A stretch of 64,000 nt of DNA from Proteles cristata cristata (Eukaryota; Chordata; Mammalia; Carnivora; Hyaenidae): NCBI GenBank assembly GCA_017311185.1, contig JAESUZ010002551.1, positions 1,612,001-1,676,000 on the forward strand, read 5' to 3'. The position numbers were made by a program, and so were the translations under genes. The notes below the pieces were generated by a model. It saw only the letters and a program-made list of their open reading frames with translations, was not told where the DNA came from and made no database searches. Below, piece by piece: positions 1-9,810 of this stretch (position 1 is its first letter; each line of letters begins with the position of its first letter).

Positions 1-158
1 CCTTGAACATCCAGGTAGGATGTGGTATCATTTTCTGGGATTGAAAAGGCTAGAGGTGGAGGAAAGAAGAGAAAGGGTGACTTTGCAGAATGGCAATTGA
101 GAGGCCTATGTTGGACATGATAAATATAAAGTTTTGGTGATAAATATAGAGTTAAGAA

Positions 159-317
159 TGAGGAGGCTTGAGCATTGAGGAGGGCCCTTGTTGAGAGGAG
201 CACTAAGTGTTATTTTTAAGTGATGGATCATGGGAATCTACTGAACCCAAGACTACACTGTATGTTAGCTAACATGACAATAAATTAAAAAAAAAAAACA
301 AACTGAGGAGGCTTGAG
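159..317 (+). mobile_element. 5'-truncated L1 3' end with target-site duplication
   Basis: The body (about 173-303) resembles the carnivore L1 3' UTR end: a GAGCACTAAGTGTTAT-like stretch, a 'gatggatcatggga' segment, 'acactgtatgttagctaac', then an A-rich tail. It is flanked by TGAGGAGGCTTGAG at 159-172 and again at 304-317, a perfect 14-bp duplication. That is the signature of L1 target-primed insertion. Only about 130 bp of the element is present, with no coding part. Confidence 0.8.
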
Positions 318-1250
318 GGAGAAGCTTAAAGACTTTCATTTGCTTGTATGAGAAATCACTCTGGGATTTCCAAAGACTTGACCTCATTTCTTCCCTTAGA
401 TGTAGGATTTGTCCTGATGTGAAGCACAGAGGCTTTGCCTGGATATTGAAAAATTTTAAATAACAAGGAAAAGATGTTAAAACTCTTCCGGGAACAGTCT
501 CCACCTTTATTCTAGAGAAAGGATTAAACATGTAGGAAAAGGATGAAAACAAGGCCAGGAGAATAAACCTATTATTTATGAACCATTTTTATTCGAATGT
601 GTAAAGGATGCGGGAAGTACACGCAAATTCAAAGAACTGCATTTTGTAAACGTCTACTTTATTTCCCTAACAGTGTATGTTTGGATGGGAGATTTCTTCA
701 TTTCTTATGGACGAAAGGGGGAAACTGCCTCCTCGAAAAATTGTAGGATTCTGAAGTTGTTATAAAGACAAAACTTCCCAAGGGAGGCAGTTTCTGTTCA
801 CATGGTTCTCATCTGCAATATTTCCATATTGTTGGATGATTACTATCCTTTCTTGTCCTTAAATATTCAAGAATTCTAGCATTTTCATTTCCTCTCCCAT
901 CTGAGAGCTCTGAAACAAAAGGTGGAAAAGGAATGAACTTCAAAAACAGGACAAATTCTTTCCAAAATCCTTAACTCTCAAAAATTGATCAGCTAGAGGC
1001 AGGGAAGAAAGTAAAAAGGTAACCCAAAAACCATTCTAATAAGTAAGTTGCTTTTCTTAGCTACAGAAATTTGTCATTTTTTTCTGGATTGTGTGTATAT
1101 TTTAAATAGTGTTTCATGCTGGTGTTTATTATGTGAGCTGTTTGTTTTTATGTCCATTTTGCCAAATTTCTTAATACATAATTTTCATGCATTTAGATGG
1201 TGGTTATTTATATCCTCTACTACAATAAGCTACTGGTTCACAAAATAATT
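318..1250. other. Unassigned sequence
   Basis: I see no gene and no recognisable repeat family. Short open frames here have no domain. The one structural feature is a possible stem-loop at 721-794, listed separately. Confidence 0.6.
721..794. repeat. Inverted repeat / possible hairpin
   Basis: GAAACTGCCTCC at 721-732 is the exact reverse complement of GGAGGCAGTTTC at 783-794. A second short stem (GAAGTT at 753-758, AACTTC at 772-777) lies inside the 50-base loop. The spacing between the two stems is asymmetric (20 and 5 bases), which is unlike a standard microRNA precursor. It may be a transposon remnant or chance. Confidence 0.45.
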
Positions 1251-1251
1251 A

Positions 1252-1670
1252 TTATTATACAAATTGAGTATTTACTATGTGTCAGAACACTATTCTATAG
1301 TCTTTCATGTATCAATTTGCTTAATTCTTTATTCCATGAAGTTTTATTATTATCAATCCCATTTCACAGACAGTGATAGAGAAAAGCGGTTGTTAAATCA
1401 CACGTTCAAGATTAAATGTCTGGGTGCCTCAGTCATTTAAGTGTCCAACTCTTGATTTTGGCTCAGGTCACAATCTCAAGGTTTGTAAGATCGAGCCTCA
1501 CCTCTGACTCTGCCCTGACAGTGAGAAGTTTGCTTAAGATTCTCTCTCTCTTTCTCTCCCTCTCTCTCTCTCTGTCCCTCCCCTACTTGTTCATGCACAC
1601 ATGCACTCTCTCTCAAAATAAACAAGCATTTTTTTAAAGATCAAATTACATATCTGATAAGCAGCTGGCT
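1252..1670 (-). mobile_element. MIR, interrupted by a SINE
   Basis: Read on the minus strand this follows the MIR order. On the plus strand it shows 'gagtatttactatgtgtcag', then 'tttcacagacagtgatagag', then a degraded 'aaatcacac' motif. The younger SINE at 1418-1636 sits inside it. Sequence after the SINE looks like a weak continuation. Confidence 0.6.
1408..1646 (+). mobile_element. Carnivore tRNA-derived SINE
   Basis: The head 'ctgggtgcctcagtcatttaag' lacks a few bases of the consensus. It is followed by 'ttggctcaggtcacaatctc', a diverged B box, a CT-rich tract and an 'aaaataaacaagc' tail. The body is about 1418-1636. AAGATTAAAT (1408-1417) and AAGATCAAAT (1637-1646) form a 10-bp duplication with one mismatch. 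The divergence suggests an older copy. Confidence 0.88.
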
Positions 1671-1874
1671 CCTTATTCAACAAGCAGAATTGAGGCTGCT
1701 TAGACTGTTGGACATTATATGTTTAGGACACTAAATATAATTTTAACAATAGTCTAAGAAACAGATAGTGAAGATGAATTATGTAAGTTATTCTGAATTA
1801 TATGTAGCCAAATTAATTTTTTATATTCTACTGATGAAGATCATGAAGCATTCTCCTTATTCCAGAAAGACTCT

Positions 1875-2110
1875 TTCATTCATTCATTTAAGCATCAAAT
1901 TAGTGAGCATTTACTATGTGTTGGAGGAAATAACTTACTTCAGCAAATAAGAGAGACAAAGATCCCTACACCCTGGTTGCATTGCTGTGGGAGAACGTAA
2001 GTGAGAAATATAATACCTGAAAAAACTAGGGCATGTGGAAGGGGGCTGCAATTTAAAAAGGGAACTCAGGGTCAGCCTCACTGAGAGACTAAAAAACAAT
2101 GACTTTCAGC
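1875..2110 (-). mobile_element. L2 3' end fragment
   Basis: 'ttcattcattcattta' followed by 'gagcatttactatgtgttgg' and 'agagacaaagatccctacaccctgg' is the reverse complement of the L2 3' end. The sequence up to about 2110 ('cagggtcagcctcactgagag') fits the next part of the L2 3' region. Confidence 0.65.
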
Positions 2111-2729
2111 AAAGTTATCTCCAAATAGTAGTATATAATAATATCCTGCACATCTTCCGTGCTTTTGGTGTCAATGATATTTTTTGTCTTATTAGATAAA
2201 TACATACATATACTGAATAGATAAGACACAAATTTTTATCTCATAAAGCAAATAAGGCTTAGTAAGTTTAAGGAATTGGCATTTTCTTTTTAAAGCAATT
2301 TTTTTTTTTGTCAGTTGAGTAATCAGTTGTAACATTATAGGATGAGAGATCCTTAAAGCCAGAAGGGGTTTCAGTTCGTGGGGTAATTTGACCTTGCTAA
2401 TGCTTGAACCTGAACTTTATAAGTTAGGAGAATGGCAATATTATAATCAGTTCATGGGAAATTACACCAAATATTGTGTTTGTGTATATGCTTATGTTCT
2501 ATGTGCAGACGCATACACATTTAAACACTAAATGGATAGAATATATGTGTTTATATCTATGTATAAAGAATTTCGAGACAATTATAAACGTTTGTTTAAA
2601 ACTAAGATTTCACTGATTATTACAAAAATAGAGGTATTGACATCATCACCATAAGGAAATTTACCAAAGACATACAGATTATTTCAAATTAGTACATCCA
2701 AAATGGATTTCTTAATTTTCTCCAAAAAT
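2111..2729. other. Unassigned AT-rich sequence
   Basis: No gene is visible and no repeat family is assigned. It holds short T runs (about 2300-2309) and a TATATG-rich stretch near 2480-2570, but no tandem repeat of note. Confidence 0.55.
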
Positions 2730-3060
2730 TCTGTTCTTTTTCTACCACTATTTCCCAGCCACACAAATGAAAATCCTAGATTCCTCTTTCTCACAGCTCA
2801 TATCCATTCATCAGCATGTCTTGTCTCTACCCTCAAATCAAATGTAAAACCCAACCCATTCGCCCACCGTTGCTACCACTGCACCCTATCCAAGCCACCA
2901 TGACCATCCCTGTGCACCACCCTCCTCACTGGTGCACTCCTGATAGCTTTCCTCCCAACCCTTCACTCTCTACGCAACAGCCCAAGTGAGCTTTATTAGC
3001 ACTTTACAGCATATAATTTTCAAAATTCTCAACTTCTAATTCTCAAAGCAAATGTAGACT
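2730..3060 (+). mobile_element. L2 fragment, left half of a split element
   Basis: The segment with 'ctaccactgcaccctatccaagccacc', 'cctcctcactggtgcactcctg' and 'acgcaacagcccaagtgagctt' follows the order of the L2 3' region. The right half resumes at about 3470, so the element appears split by 3061-3470. Confidence 0.6.
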
Positions 3061-3470
3061 AGACACACATCAATGATTTTTAACCAACCAATGACAGGAC
3101 AAGAGGATTCTGCAGCTCATTCATGGGCAATTAGAGAAATGTGGTATGTGGGAAAGGCACACAGAAATCAGTTTGCTGATTTGCAGACAAACCCATTAAT
3201 GTCCTACAAGCAATGTAACTGTAACCTCTAGAGTTGTCTTTTCTACCAGTCAGAAATCATTTCCATGTCTAGAAACCAAAAATCTACAAGTCTGCATGTA
3301 ATATCATGGAATCTGGACCCTAAACGAAAGCAAGAGAATGTCAAAGTTATGCTCCCTTGAGAATTCGGTAATCCTTGAAATCGTCTGTTGGCTGCCATAC
3401 AGCAATGAACCACACATGGCCATCCTTGGCCTTGTTTCCAAGTATGTGCTGAGTTTCAATATTAAGTTCT
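3061..3470. other. Unidentified insertion between two L2 halves
   Basis: About 410 bp separates two collinear L2 pieces. The L2 consensus should have only a few dozen bases between them. I see no SINE, L1, LTR or hAT signature, no A-rich tail and no clear flanking duplication. The boundaries are approximate because the L2 is strongly diverged. Confidence 0.4.
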
Positions 3471-3735
3471 ACCCCGGACTTTTCTTCTTGGAATAAAATA
3501 CAAATTTCTCCCATGGACTGCAAAGTCTACATAATCTGGTCTTTCACTACCTCGTTGACTGCACCTCTTTCTCTTCTCCTCTTCAGTCAATATGAGCCTA
3601 CCTCACTGATCTTGCTGCTGTTCAAACATGCTTTCTTCAGACCCTGTGCTCTTGCTCTTCTCTCTGGCCACTGATCCTACATGAGATTTAGCCATGGCCT
3701 GAGTCTTCCTATCAAGTCTGCTTCAATGCATGGGG

Positions 3736-3787
<52 letters not shown>

Positions 3788-3990
3788 GTCACATCTCTCT
3801 ATCCCAACCCTTTCTAATGTTTCTTCATAGAGCTTACCATAATATCACATAATACTACTTCTTTATGTGACTATGTGTTTATGGTCAATCTCTTTTATTA
3901 AAATATTAAGGAATTTTTGCCTATTTTATTCTTCATGGCATTTCAGATACTTGTAATAATGCCCAGTACATAATATGCACTCAGTTTTTT
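3471..3990 (+). mobile_element. L2 fragment, right half, containing an (AC)n tract
   Basis: 'ggaataaaatacaaatttctcccatgg', 'cataatctggtctttcactacctcg', 'tgctgttcaaacatgctttcttcag' and 'cttaccataatatcac' follow the L2 3' region in order. It ends near the 'cccagtacataatatgcactcag' terminus. An AC microsatellite interrupts it at 3738-3785. Confidence 0.7.
3738..3785. repeat. (AC)24 microsatellite
   Basis: Uninterrupted AC dinucleotides for 48 bp inside the L2 copy. A tract this long is likely to vary in length between individuals. Confidence 0.97.
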
Positions 3991-4374
3991 TAAAACAATG
4001 ATTGAAGTATACATAGACACTCAATAGTATCTCAAAAAACCTTTTTTTTTAACACATCATTTCTTATTTTCTAAGACAAAAATATATATATAAATAAAGT
4101 TATTCCTTAAAGCAGATGTCACACTTGGACAGCTTCCATCAGGATAATGGAAACGTTTGTTCTTTAGAGGTGGGGAGGGTGCATTTGGTTAGTTTCTAGA
4201 GAGTAAAGGGATCCACTTTGAAATGATAGAAACCAAGACAGACCTCAGAGGCTGGTAAGAAAACCAAAATCCAGACAGGTGGGGCTTTTGTCATCAGAAA
4301 AGAACTATCTAGAAATCAATAATGGCTCATAGGGATGTGGACAATGATTAAGGATAATTTGAGGAGCAGACCAC
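3991..4374. other. Unassigned sequence
   Basis: No gene and no recognisable repeat, apart from short A runs and a small (AT)n stretch near 4082-4092. Confidence 0.55.
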
Positions 4375-4560
4375 TACCGTTCACTGAGTGCATGTTCTGT
4401 GTGAGGTGCTACATCAGGGACTTTATCTGTATTATCTCATTTATTCCTTTTGAGGTGAATGATCTAATACCCATTTTGAAGTAAGGAGATCAAGGATTCA
4501 AGAGGTCAAAGTTGTATACAATGAATAAGTAGCAGAACCTGCATTAGAACATGCATCAGT
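4375..4560 (-). mobile_element. MIR
   Basis: The plus strand reads 'cactgagtgcatgttctgtgtgaggtgc', 'tttatctgtattatctcatttattcc' and 'cccattttgaagtaaggagatc', then a region like the MIR 'agcagaacctgcat' end. This is the reverse complement of the MIR order. Confidence 0.75.
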
Positions 4561-5051
4561 GTGAAGTCCATGCACTTTACACTGATCTTTGCTGCCCTAC
4601 CCCAACTTCCCACAGGACACACAGGAGTTAGGCATTCAAGCAAGAACACTGGAAGAGAGAGGTCCACCTGCAGGTTGCAGAAACACAGCCATATAGACAA
4701 GGACTCAGAAGAACTCACTAAAACTGGCTGATTGAAAGAAACACAGCAAGATTATAGCTACCAAAGTCATCAGGGCCAGCTCTTAGAAGAGTGAGAGGAC
4801 CGTATTCTAAATTCTAATGAGAAACAATCAGCACAATGTATCTAAGAGCTCACTAACAGAAACTAATGCATACTGTTAGAGCAGAAACTTCTTAAGGTTA
4901 ATGTCCAACTGCATTAAGAATTCCTGAAACCCTCACAAGCACTGCCAAGGACCTTGGCGTATCCCCTGTGGCATGACCTCATAGATGGAAGATAGATGGT
5001 CTCAGAAAAAAAAAGAGGCCTTGAGAGAGAGCTTAATTGTTATAAAAATGC
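4561..5051. other. Unassigned sequence
   Basis: Nothing recognisable. The minus-strand open frame that ends at the MIR boundary has no domain. Confidence 0.5.
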
Positions 5052-5150
5052 AATTCATTGCAAGGAGTATTTTTGAGCACCTACTCTTTACAGTGTATCA
5101 TGCTGGACCCGGCAGGACCAAGAAGTGAAAGCTATCTCCCCTGAGTCCTT
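5052..5150 (-). mobile_element. L2 3' end fragment
   Basis: 'gagtatttttgagcacctactctttacagtgtatcatgctgg' followed by 'agtgaaagctatctcccctgagtcc' matches the reverse complement of the L2 3' terminus with moderate divergence. Confidence 0.5.
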
Positions 5151-5889
5151 TAATGACAGCTGAGCTTTGGACTTGAAGAACGTGTCATTTAATAACTGCA
5201 CTGCCTATTTTCAAGTCATTACACTGGAAATGAAAGATCCTCTCCCTTTCACTACAACTCCACTGTTTCACGTAGGTAGTTCTGGATTAAGTTCATAAAT
5301 CACTTCCACACTCTGAATTCCCAAGGTTTTCATTAACAGTTATAGAAGAGAGCTGAATGATAGATAATAAAATTGTTAAACCAATATGGATTGTGGAGGA
5401 GACGAGTTAATTCCTGATTTCGGTTGACATCAGTTATTCCCCTCACTTAGAGACATCCAGTTTTGTAAACAAGAATGGAATTTATCTCAAACAATAAAGA
5501 ATTCTCTCAGAAATGAAGTACAAACTCATCCTTGACAATCAGTCCCTACCCATACAAATCTCTATTTTCGTGCCAACTGCAAAAATCACAAGGAGAAACA
5601 AACGTGAGACTAGTTTTTGCTTTATCTTTCTATTTTAAAGACCAAAAAAAAAAAAAAAGACAATGCATGAACTAAGGGAATTCTATAAAATTCTATTAAA
5701 TACCAATGGATGGTACACTTATTTTTAAATATCTGATTTTAAGAAGTGACTTTTTTATTTGACTAAGGAAGGTAAGTTAGGTCATTCTTCAGGTTCTGGT
5801 GGTCTGCTCAGGAAAATCACCAATTCCCAAACAGTGCTTCCTGTTTGCTGAGCTGCACCGTGGCTGGTCATGTATGGAATGAAGGGGAC
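5151..5889. other. Unassigned sequence
   Basis: No gene is seen. It contains a 16-base A run near 5643-5658, but no AATAAA, coding remnant or target-site duplication that would make it a retrocopy tail. Confidence 0.5.
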
Positions 5890-6200
5890 ATTAACTAGCA
5901 CCTTCACTTCCCCACATGTTATGTTTGTTCACAAGCTACTTTCATGTTAATTCTTTTCGGAGCATCTGTGTTCAGTAATGAAGGAAGATCAAGAGTTCCC
6001 TTTCTTGACTGCAGAGTTAATTACTGCAATCAGAGAGCATTTGCATTCGTGGCTTTTACCCATGCTTATCAAATCCTTAAAAGTGTTCATTTGCTTGAAT
6101 CCTGGACAAATCACCTAAAATAAAGGCACCCATAATGTGCTTCAACTAACCCTGCAGATTTATTTATCCTTTTTTCTCCCGACTCAACTTCATTGAACTG
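5890..6200. promoter_or_regulatory. Candidate non-coding regulatory block (weak)
   Basis: This stretch is free of recognisable repeats and holds a TAATTA homeodomain-type core (6018-6023) and an ATTTGCAT POU octamer (6039-6046) 16 bases apart. Several AT-rich motifs surround them. Such motifs also occur by chance. The call rests on clustering alone, with no conservation data. Confidence 0.2.
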
Positions 6201-6919
6201 TAGGCAAAAAAGACAATGAACTTGGTGGTGGATTAAAAATAGAGAGGTTGTCATGGGAAATGATCCATTTCCTTCATCCTATAAATAGATGAAAGATTTT
6301 AGAAAGGTGTTCATTATAAAAGAGAATATCTGATTCGATAGCTGCATGAGCAGATTTTGTTTCAATTCTGAAAATTAAAATTACATAAGGCCTGGAATGA
6401 AGATCCTTCCATTTTGTTCAGTTCTGAATATATTTCTTATGTTTAATATGGTAACACAGTGATAAACTGAAAAAGGTACAAAGGACAGACAACAGGAGAC
6501 CCAGGCCCCACCCTCAAGTAGAATACGCAATGTTTTAAAATAAAAACAATAATATCCAGTATTACTACTAGATAGAATTCTATTAAATATAGGAAAATTC
6601 TAAATTTACAGCACAAACAAAATAAAAATGATGTAGAAGACAGTCTCAACATAGGAACTGGGACAAAGACACCCAGATACCAGCCCTGCTACTGTTGACA
6701 AGCAACATAAAGTGCAACATGTGAATTTAGTCATTTGTTCTGTGAAGGTGATAAATGAAAGCTGACCTTGACATCAGGTAGACATGGCTTCAATTCATGA
6801 ACTGTCATTTGCTTGCCATAATACAACAGCCAGTTTTTACAATACAATAATAATATAAATCATCTAGATCATTCACCAGACTTAGTAGGTATTCGAAAGT
6901 CCTCCTCTTAAATGTGGAG
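6201..6919. other. Unassigned sequence
   Basis: No gene and no confident repeat. Minus-strand open frames at 6443-6652 and 6805-7064 are short and featureless. The second overlaps the L1 piece that follows. Confidence 0.5.
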
Positions 6920-7095
6920 AACAAACTGGAGGTTGTGAGAGGGGAGGTGGGGAGGGGGGTGATGAAATAGGTAAGGGGATTAAGGGTGTAGACCACGATG
7001 AGCACTGAATAATGTATAAAATTGTTGACTCATTATATTGTACACCTGAAACTAATATAACCATGGATGTTAATTATTCTTGAATTAAAAATAAT
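6920..7095 (+). mobile_element. L1 3' UTR fragment
   Basis: A G-rich polypurine tract (about 6936-6960) is followed by 'gatgaaataggtaaggggattaagg', 'gatgagcactgaataatgtataaaattg', 'tcattatattgtacacctgaaactaat' and an A-rich end. This is the usual order of a carnivore L1 3' UTR. No reverse-transcriptase coding part is present. Confidence 0.8.
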
Positions 7096-7875
7096 AATAA
7101 ATTAAGTAGCGGTGGGGAAGAGGAGGCGGCAAGCTGACACCCTCGGTATTTAGGTTCTACACAGCATCTGACTCCAACTGCCTGACTGTGCAGTCTTAAC
7201 ACCCAATGATTCACTTCATAAACTCTCTACTTGACACAAGGTAATATGCTATTGTTCTTTGAACATGCATTTCATTTTCCTAATTTGTGCCTTTGTCTTG
7301 CAGTTTTTACTGCTTCTGAATACACTATTTTTCTCTCTTGATTTAGCATCTGAAAAGGCTGGTTCAATTCCCATTTCCTCCTTTGTATCTTTACCAGCGA
7401 GACCTAACTCGCAGTCATCTGCATGTCTCCATACTTATTGTCCATGTCATATTATATGTACATGGATTTAGAGATGCTTTGGGTCTTCTCACTTTCTTCT
7501 GCTTTTTCTTTCTGCCTCTCTGCTCACTTGATTATTTTCATTTACCATCTACTCTTGTATTAGCCAACCCATAAATACTGTTCCCTGCCTGCTGTGTGGC
7601 CATCAGTATATTGGGCACAGAACATACCGAGGTCTTTATGAACACTTGTTCACCATTTTTTTTAAACAGCCAAGTTGGTCATCTAAGCTTCCTATTGGTA
7701 ACTAAAACTACCTGGATTTAGGCTAGAAAATCACTAGCATTTTCCTCAATTGAAATTAAGTATTTTCATTGAAGTATGATTGAACCTGTTGTAAAGGTGG
7801 AATGATACCAATAAAACATAGGTTGTGAAAACATCTATTCCTATTTATGTCAGTTCGTTTTAAATAGCAATGATA
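7096..7875. other. Unassigned sequence
   Basis: No gene is supported. The overlapping short frames at 7259-7574 come from a T/C-rich stretch. 'ctgctgtgtggccatcag' near 7590 is too short to assign to L2. Confidence 0.5.
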
Positions 7876-8070
7876 GGGGCACCTGACTGGTTCAGTCCTT
7901 TAAGTGTCAGTCTCTTGATTTTGGTTCAGGTCATGATCCCCAGGTCATGGGATTAAGCCCTGCATCAGGCTCTGCACTGAGCATGAAGCCTGCTTAGGAT
8001 TCTTTTTCTCCCATAACCCTCTCCCACTCTGTCTCTCTCTGTATCTCTCTCTCAAATAAAAATAAATATA
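7876..8070 (+). mobile_element. Carnivore tRNA-derived SINE
   Basis: Starts 'ggggcacctgactggttcag', then 'ttggttcaggtcatgatccc', 'gattaagccctgcatcaggctctgc', a short CT-rich body and an 'aaataaaaataaatata' tail. The tail runs straight into the AT-only tract at 8055-8640, so the 3' boundary and target-site duplication cannot be fixed. Confidence 0.9.
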
Positions 8071-8640
8071 ATTATTTTTATAATTATATTTATATAATAT
8101 TATAAATATATATTATATTTATAAATATAATATATATTTATTATATATATGTAATATATAATAATATAATATATATTATAAATATATATAATATAATATA
8201 TATATTTATAATATAATATATTATAAATATAATATATTAATATAATATATGAATTATATAAATATAATATATTAATATAATGTAATAAAATACTTATAAA
8301 TAAATATAAATAAATATAAAAATAAATATATATTTATATAAAATATAAAATATATAAATAAAAAATATATATAAATAAATATTTATAAATATTTATAAAT
8401 TTATATATTTATATTTATATAAATCTATATTTATAAATTTATAAATAAATAAATTTATACTTATAAATATTTATAAATATTTATTTATAAATGAAATATA
8501 AAATATAAAAATAAAATATATAAAAATATATATATTTTTATAAAAAATAAATATATATAAATGAATATAAAATTATTTTTATATTTATATAAATATAAAT
8601 ATAATTATATAAATATAATATAATAAAATACTAATGATAA
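8055..8640. repeat. Near-pure A/T low-complexity tract
   Basis: About 590 bp made almost entirely of A and T. I count roughly ten G or C bases. It is made of drifting TAAATA, ATATTTATAA and TATA units. It begins within the A-rich tail of the SINE, so it probably grew from that tail by slippage. Such tracts melt easily and can act as matrix-attachment or fragile sequence; that role is inference. Confidence 0.95.
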
Positions 8641-8654
8641 TACACTAACTCTGA

Positions 8655-9088
8655 GCTTCCAAAGACAAATTTTATTGCTAATAAGAAGTAAAGGGGGAAA
8701 AAATCAGACATTTCTCTTCCCCCAGAGCACACAGTATCTAAGTCTACGGCTGGTGCCATTTAGAGAAGCATAGTGCCTTTTCAAGGTGTAGAAAAACAAC
8801 AATGAAACTCCCCAGAGAAAAGTGTGACAACCCACAGTCGATAAAGCTCTTCCTACTGCAACTGATTTGCCTAGAAAAGTACCTATGTCCTTAACTTCTA
8901 CTTGCACATAACAGACAGACCTATTGGAATGGCAGTTTACCAGACTATCAGTCAAAAGAACTAATTCTTTCTTTAAACACTTGTCGGTCTTCTGCTTAAA
9001 GGTCAGGTTACTGGGCCTTGTCTTGCTTCTTTTGCACCAAATACTCAAGTGGGTCCGAATAATCCTCAGCCTCAACTCCCTTCACCAC
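8655..9088 (-). pseudogene. Possible 5'-truncated processed pseudogene (coding end plus 3' UTR)
   Basis: On the minus strand, an open frame from about 9088 to 9011 ends EDYSDPLEYLVQKKQDKAQ at a TAA stop (9010-9008). The residues are hydrophilic with a coding-like composition. About 330 bases downstream is AATAAA (8676-8671), followed by about 20 bases and then the AT tract. A short coding end, stop, 3' UTR and poly(A) signal with no visible intron suggest a retrocopy of an mRNA. I do not recognise the parent gene. A terminal exon of a real gene, or chance, cannot be excluded. The 5' side abuts a MaLR-like LTR. Confidence 0.35.
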
Positions 9089-9512
9089 AATGTCCACATC
9101 CTAATCCCCAGAACCTGTGAATGGTACGAAACATGGCAAAAGGGACTTTGCAAATGTGATCAAATTAAGAATCTGTGATCGAATGATTATCCCCTATTTT
9201 CCAGAAAGGTGGAAATGCATTTCCAGGGGTCCTTGTCAGACAGACTCAGGAAAGCCAGAGGGAGGAGAAAGAAATGTGACCACTGTGACAGAGATTGGAG
9301 TGATACAGCCACAAAGCAGGGAATGCCAGAAGACTCCAGAAACCGGAAGACATAAGGATTGGTTCTTCCCCTAGAGCCTCCAGCAAGGAAAGAGGTCTGC
9401 CAACACCTTGATATTAGCCCCATTAACACTCAGTTCACACTTCTGAACCCCCGCACTGTACGCAGACTTAAGGAACCAAATTAGTGGTCATCTGTTATAA
9501 TGGTAAATGGAA
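9089..9512 (+). mobile_element. MaLR-like (MLT1-type) LTR
   Basis: The order is 'atgtccacatcctaatccccagaacctgtgaatgg', 'catggcaaaagggactttgc', 'agagattggagtgatacagcc', 'ctagagcctccagcaagg', 'ccaacaccttgatattagcccc', then an 'actgta...' end. This is the layout of a MaLR-class LTR. The first ~28 bases of the usual start are missing. The exact subfamily is not certain. Confidence 0.7.
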
Positions 9513-9624
9513 ACCAACACACCATCTTGCATGTCTCTGCTGTTGACACCTCATCTGATTTATGAAGTTGAAGTGCATCCCTTGCTTTGGGCCCTTCTGT
9601 ATTAATAATGGGAACAAAAACTAC

Positions 9625-9810
9625 AACCACAACTGACATTTGAACAGCTCTCTAATCTGTATCAGGTGCTCAGTTAGACAAAGTTCTCCCATTGTGTTAT
9701 GAGGGCAGCTTTGAGTAAACCCATTTTACAGATGAGAAAACTAAGACCAGGATCCTAGCCCAAGACTGTACAATGCCAAAGCCCATTATCTTAACTGCTA
9801 TGCTATTCTG
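9625..9810 (-). mobile_element. MIR
   Basis: 'tgtatcaggtgctcagttag', 'cattttacagatgagaaaactaagacc' and 'cttaactgctatgctattc' are in MIR reverse-complement order. Confidence 0.72.

Noticed and set aside
5643..5658. A run as a retrocopy poly(A) tail
   Set aside because: No AATAAA just upstream, no coding remnant and no target-site duplication.
8055..8640. AT tract as an origin of replication or centromeric satellite
   Set aside because: No regular monomer is visible, and it arises from a SINE tail. AT-richness alone is not evidence of either function.
8704..9075. 123-codon minus-strand frame
   Set aside because: It runs through the 3' UTR-like part of the possible pseudogene in a different frame from the coding-like tail, so it is treated as a shadow.
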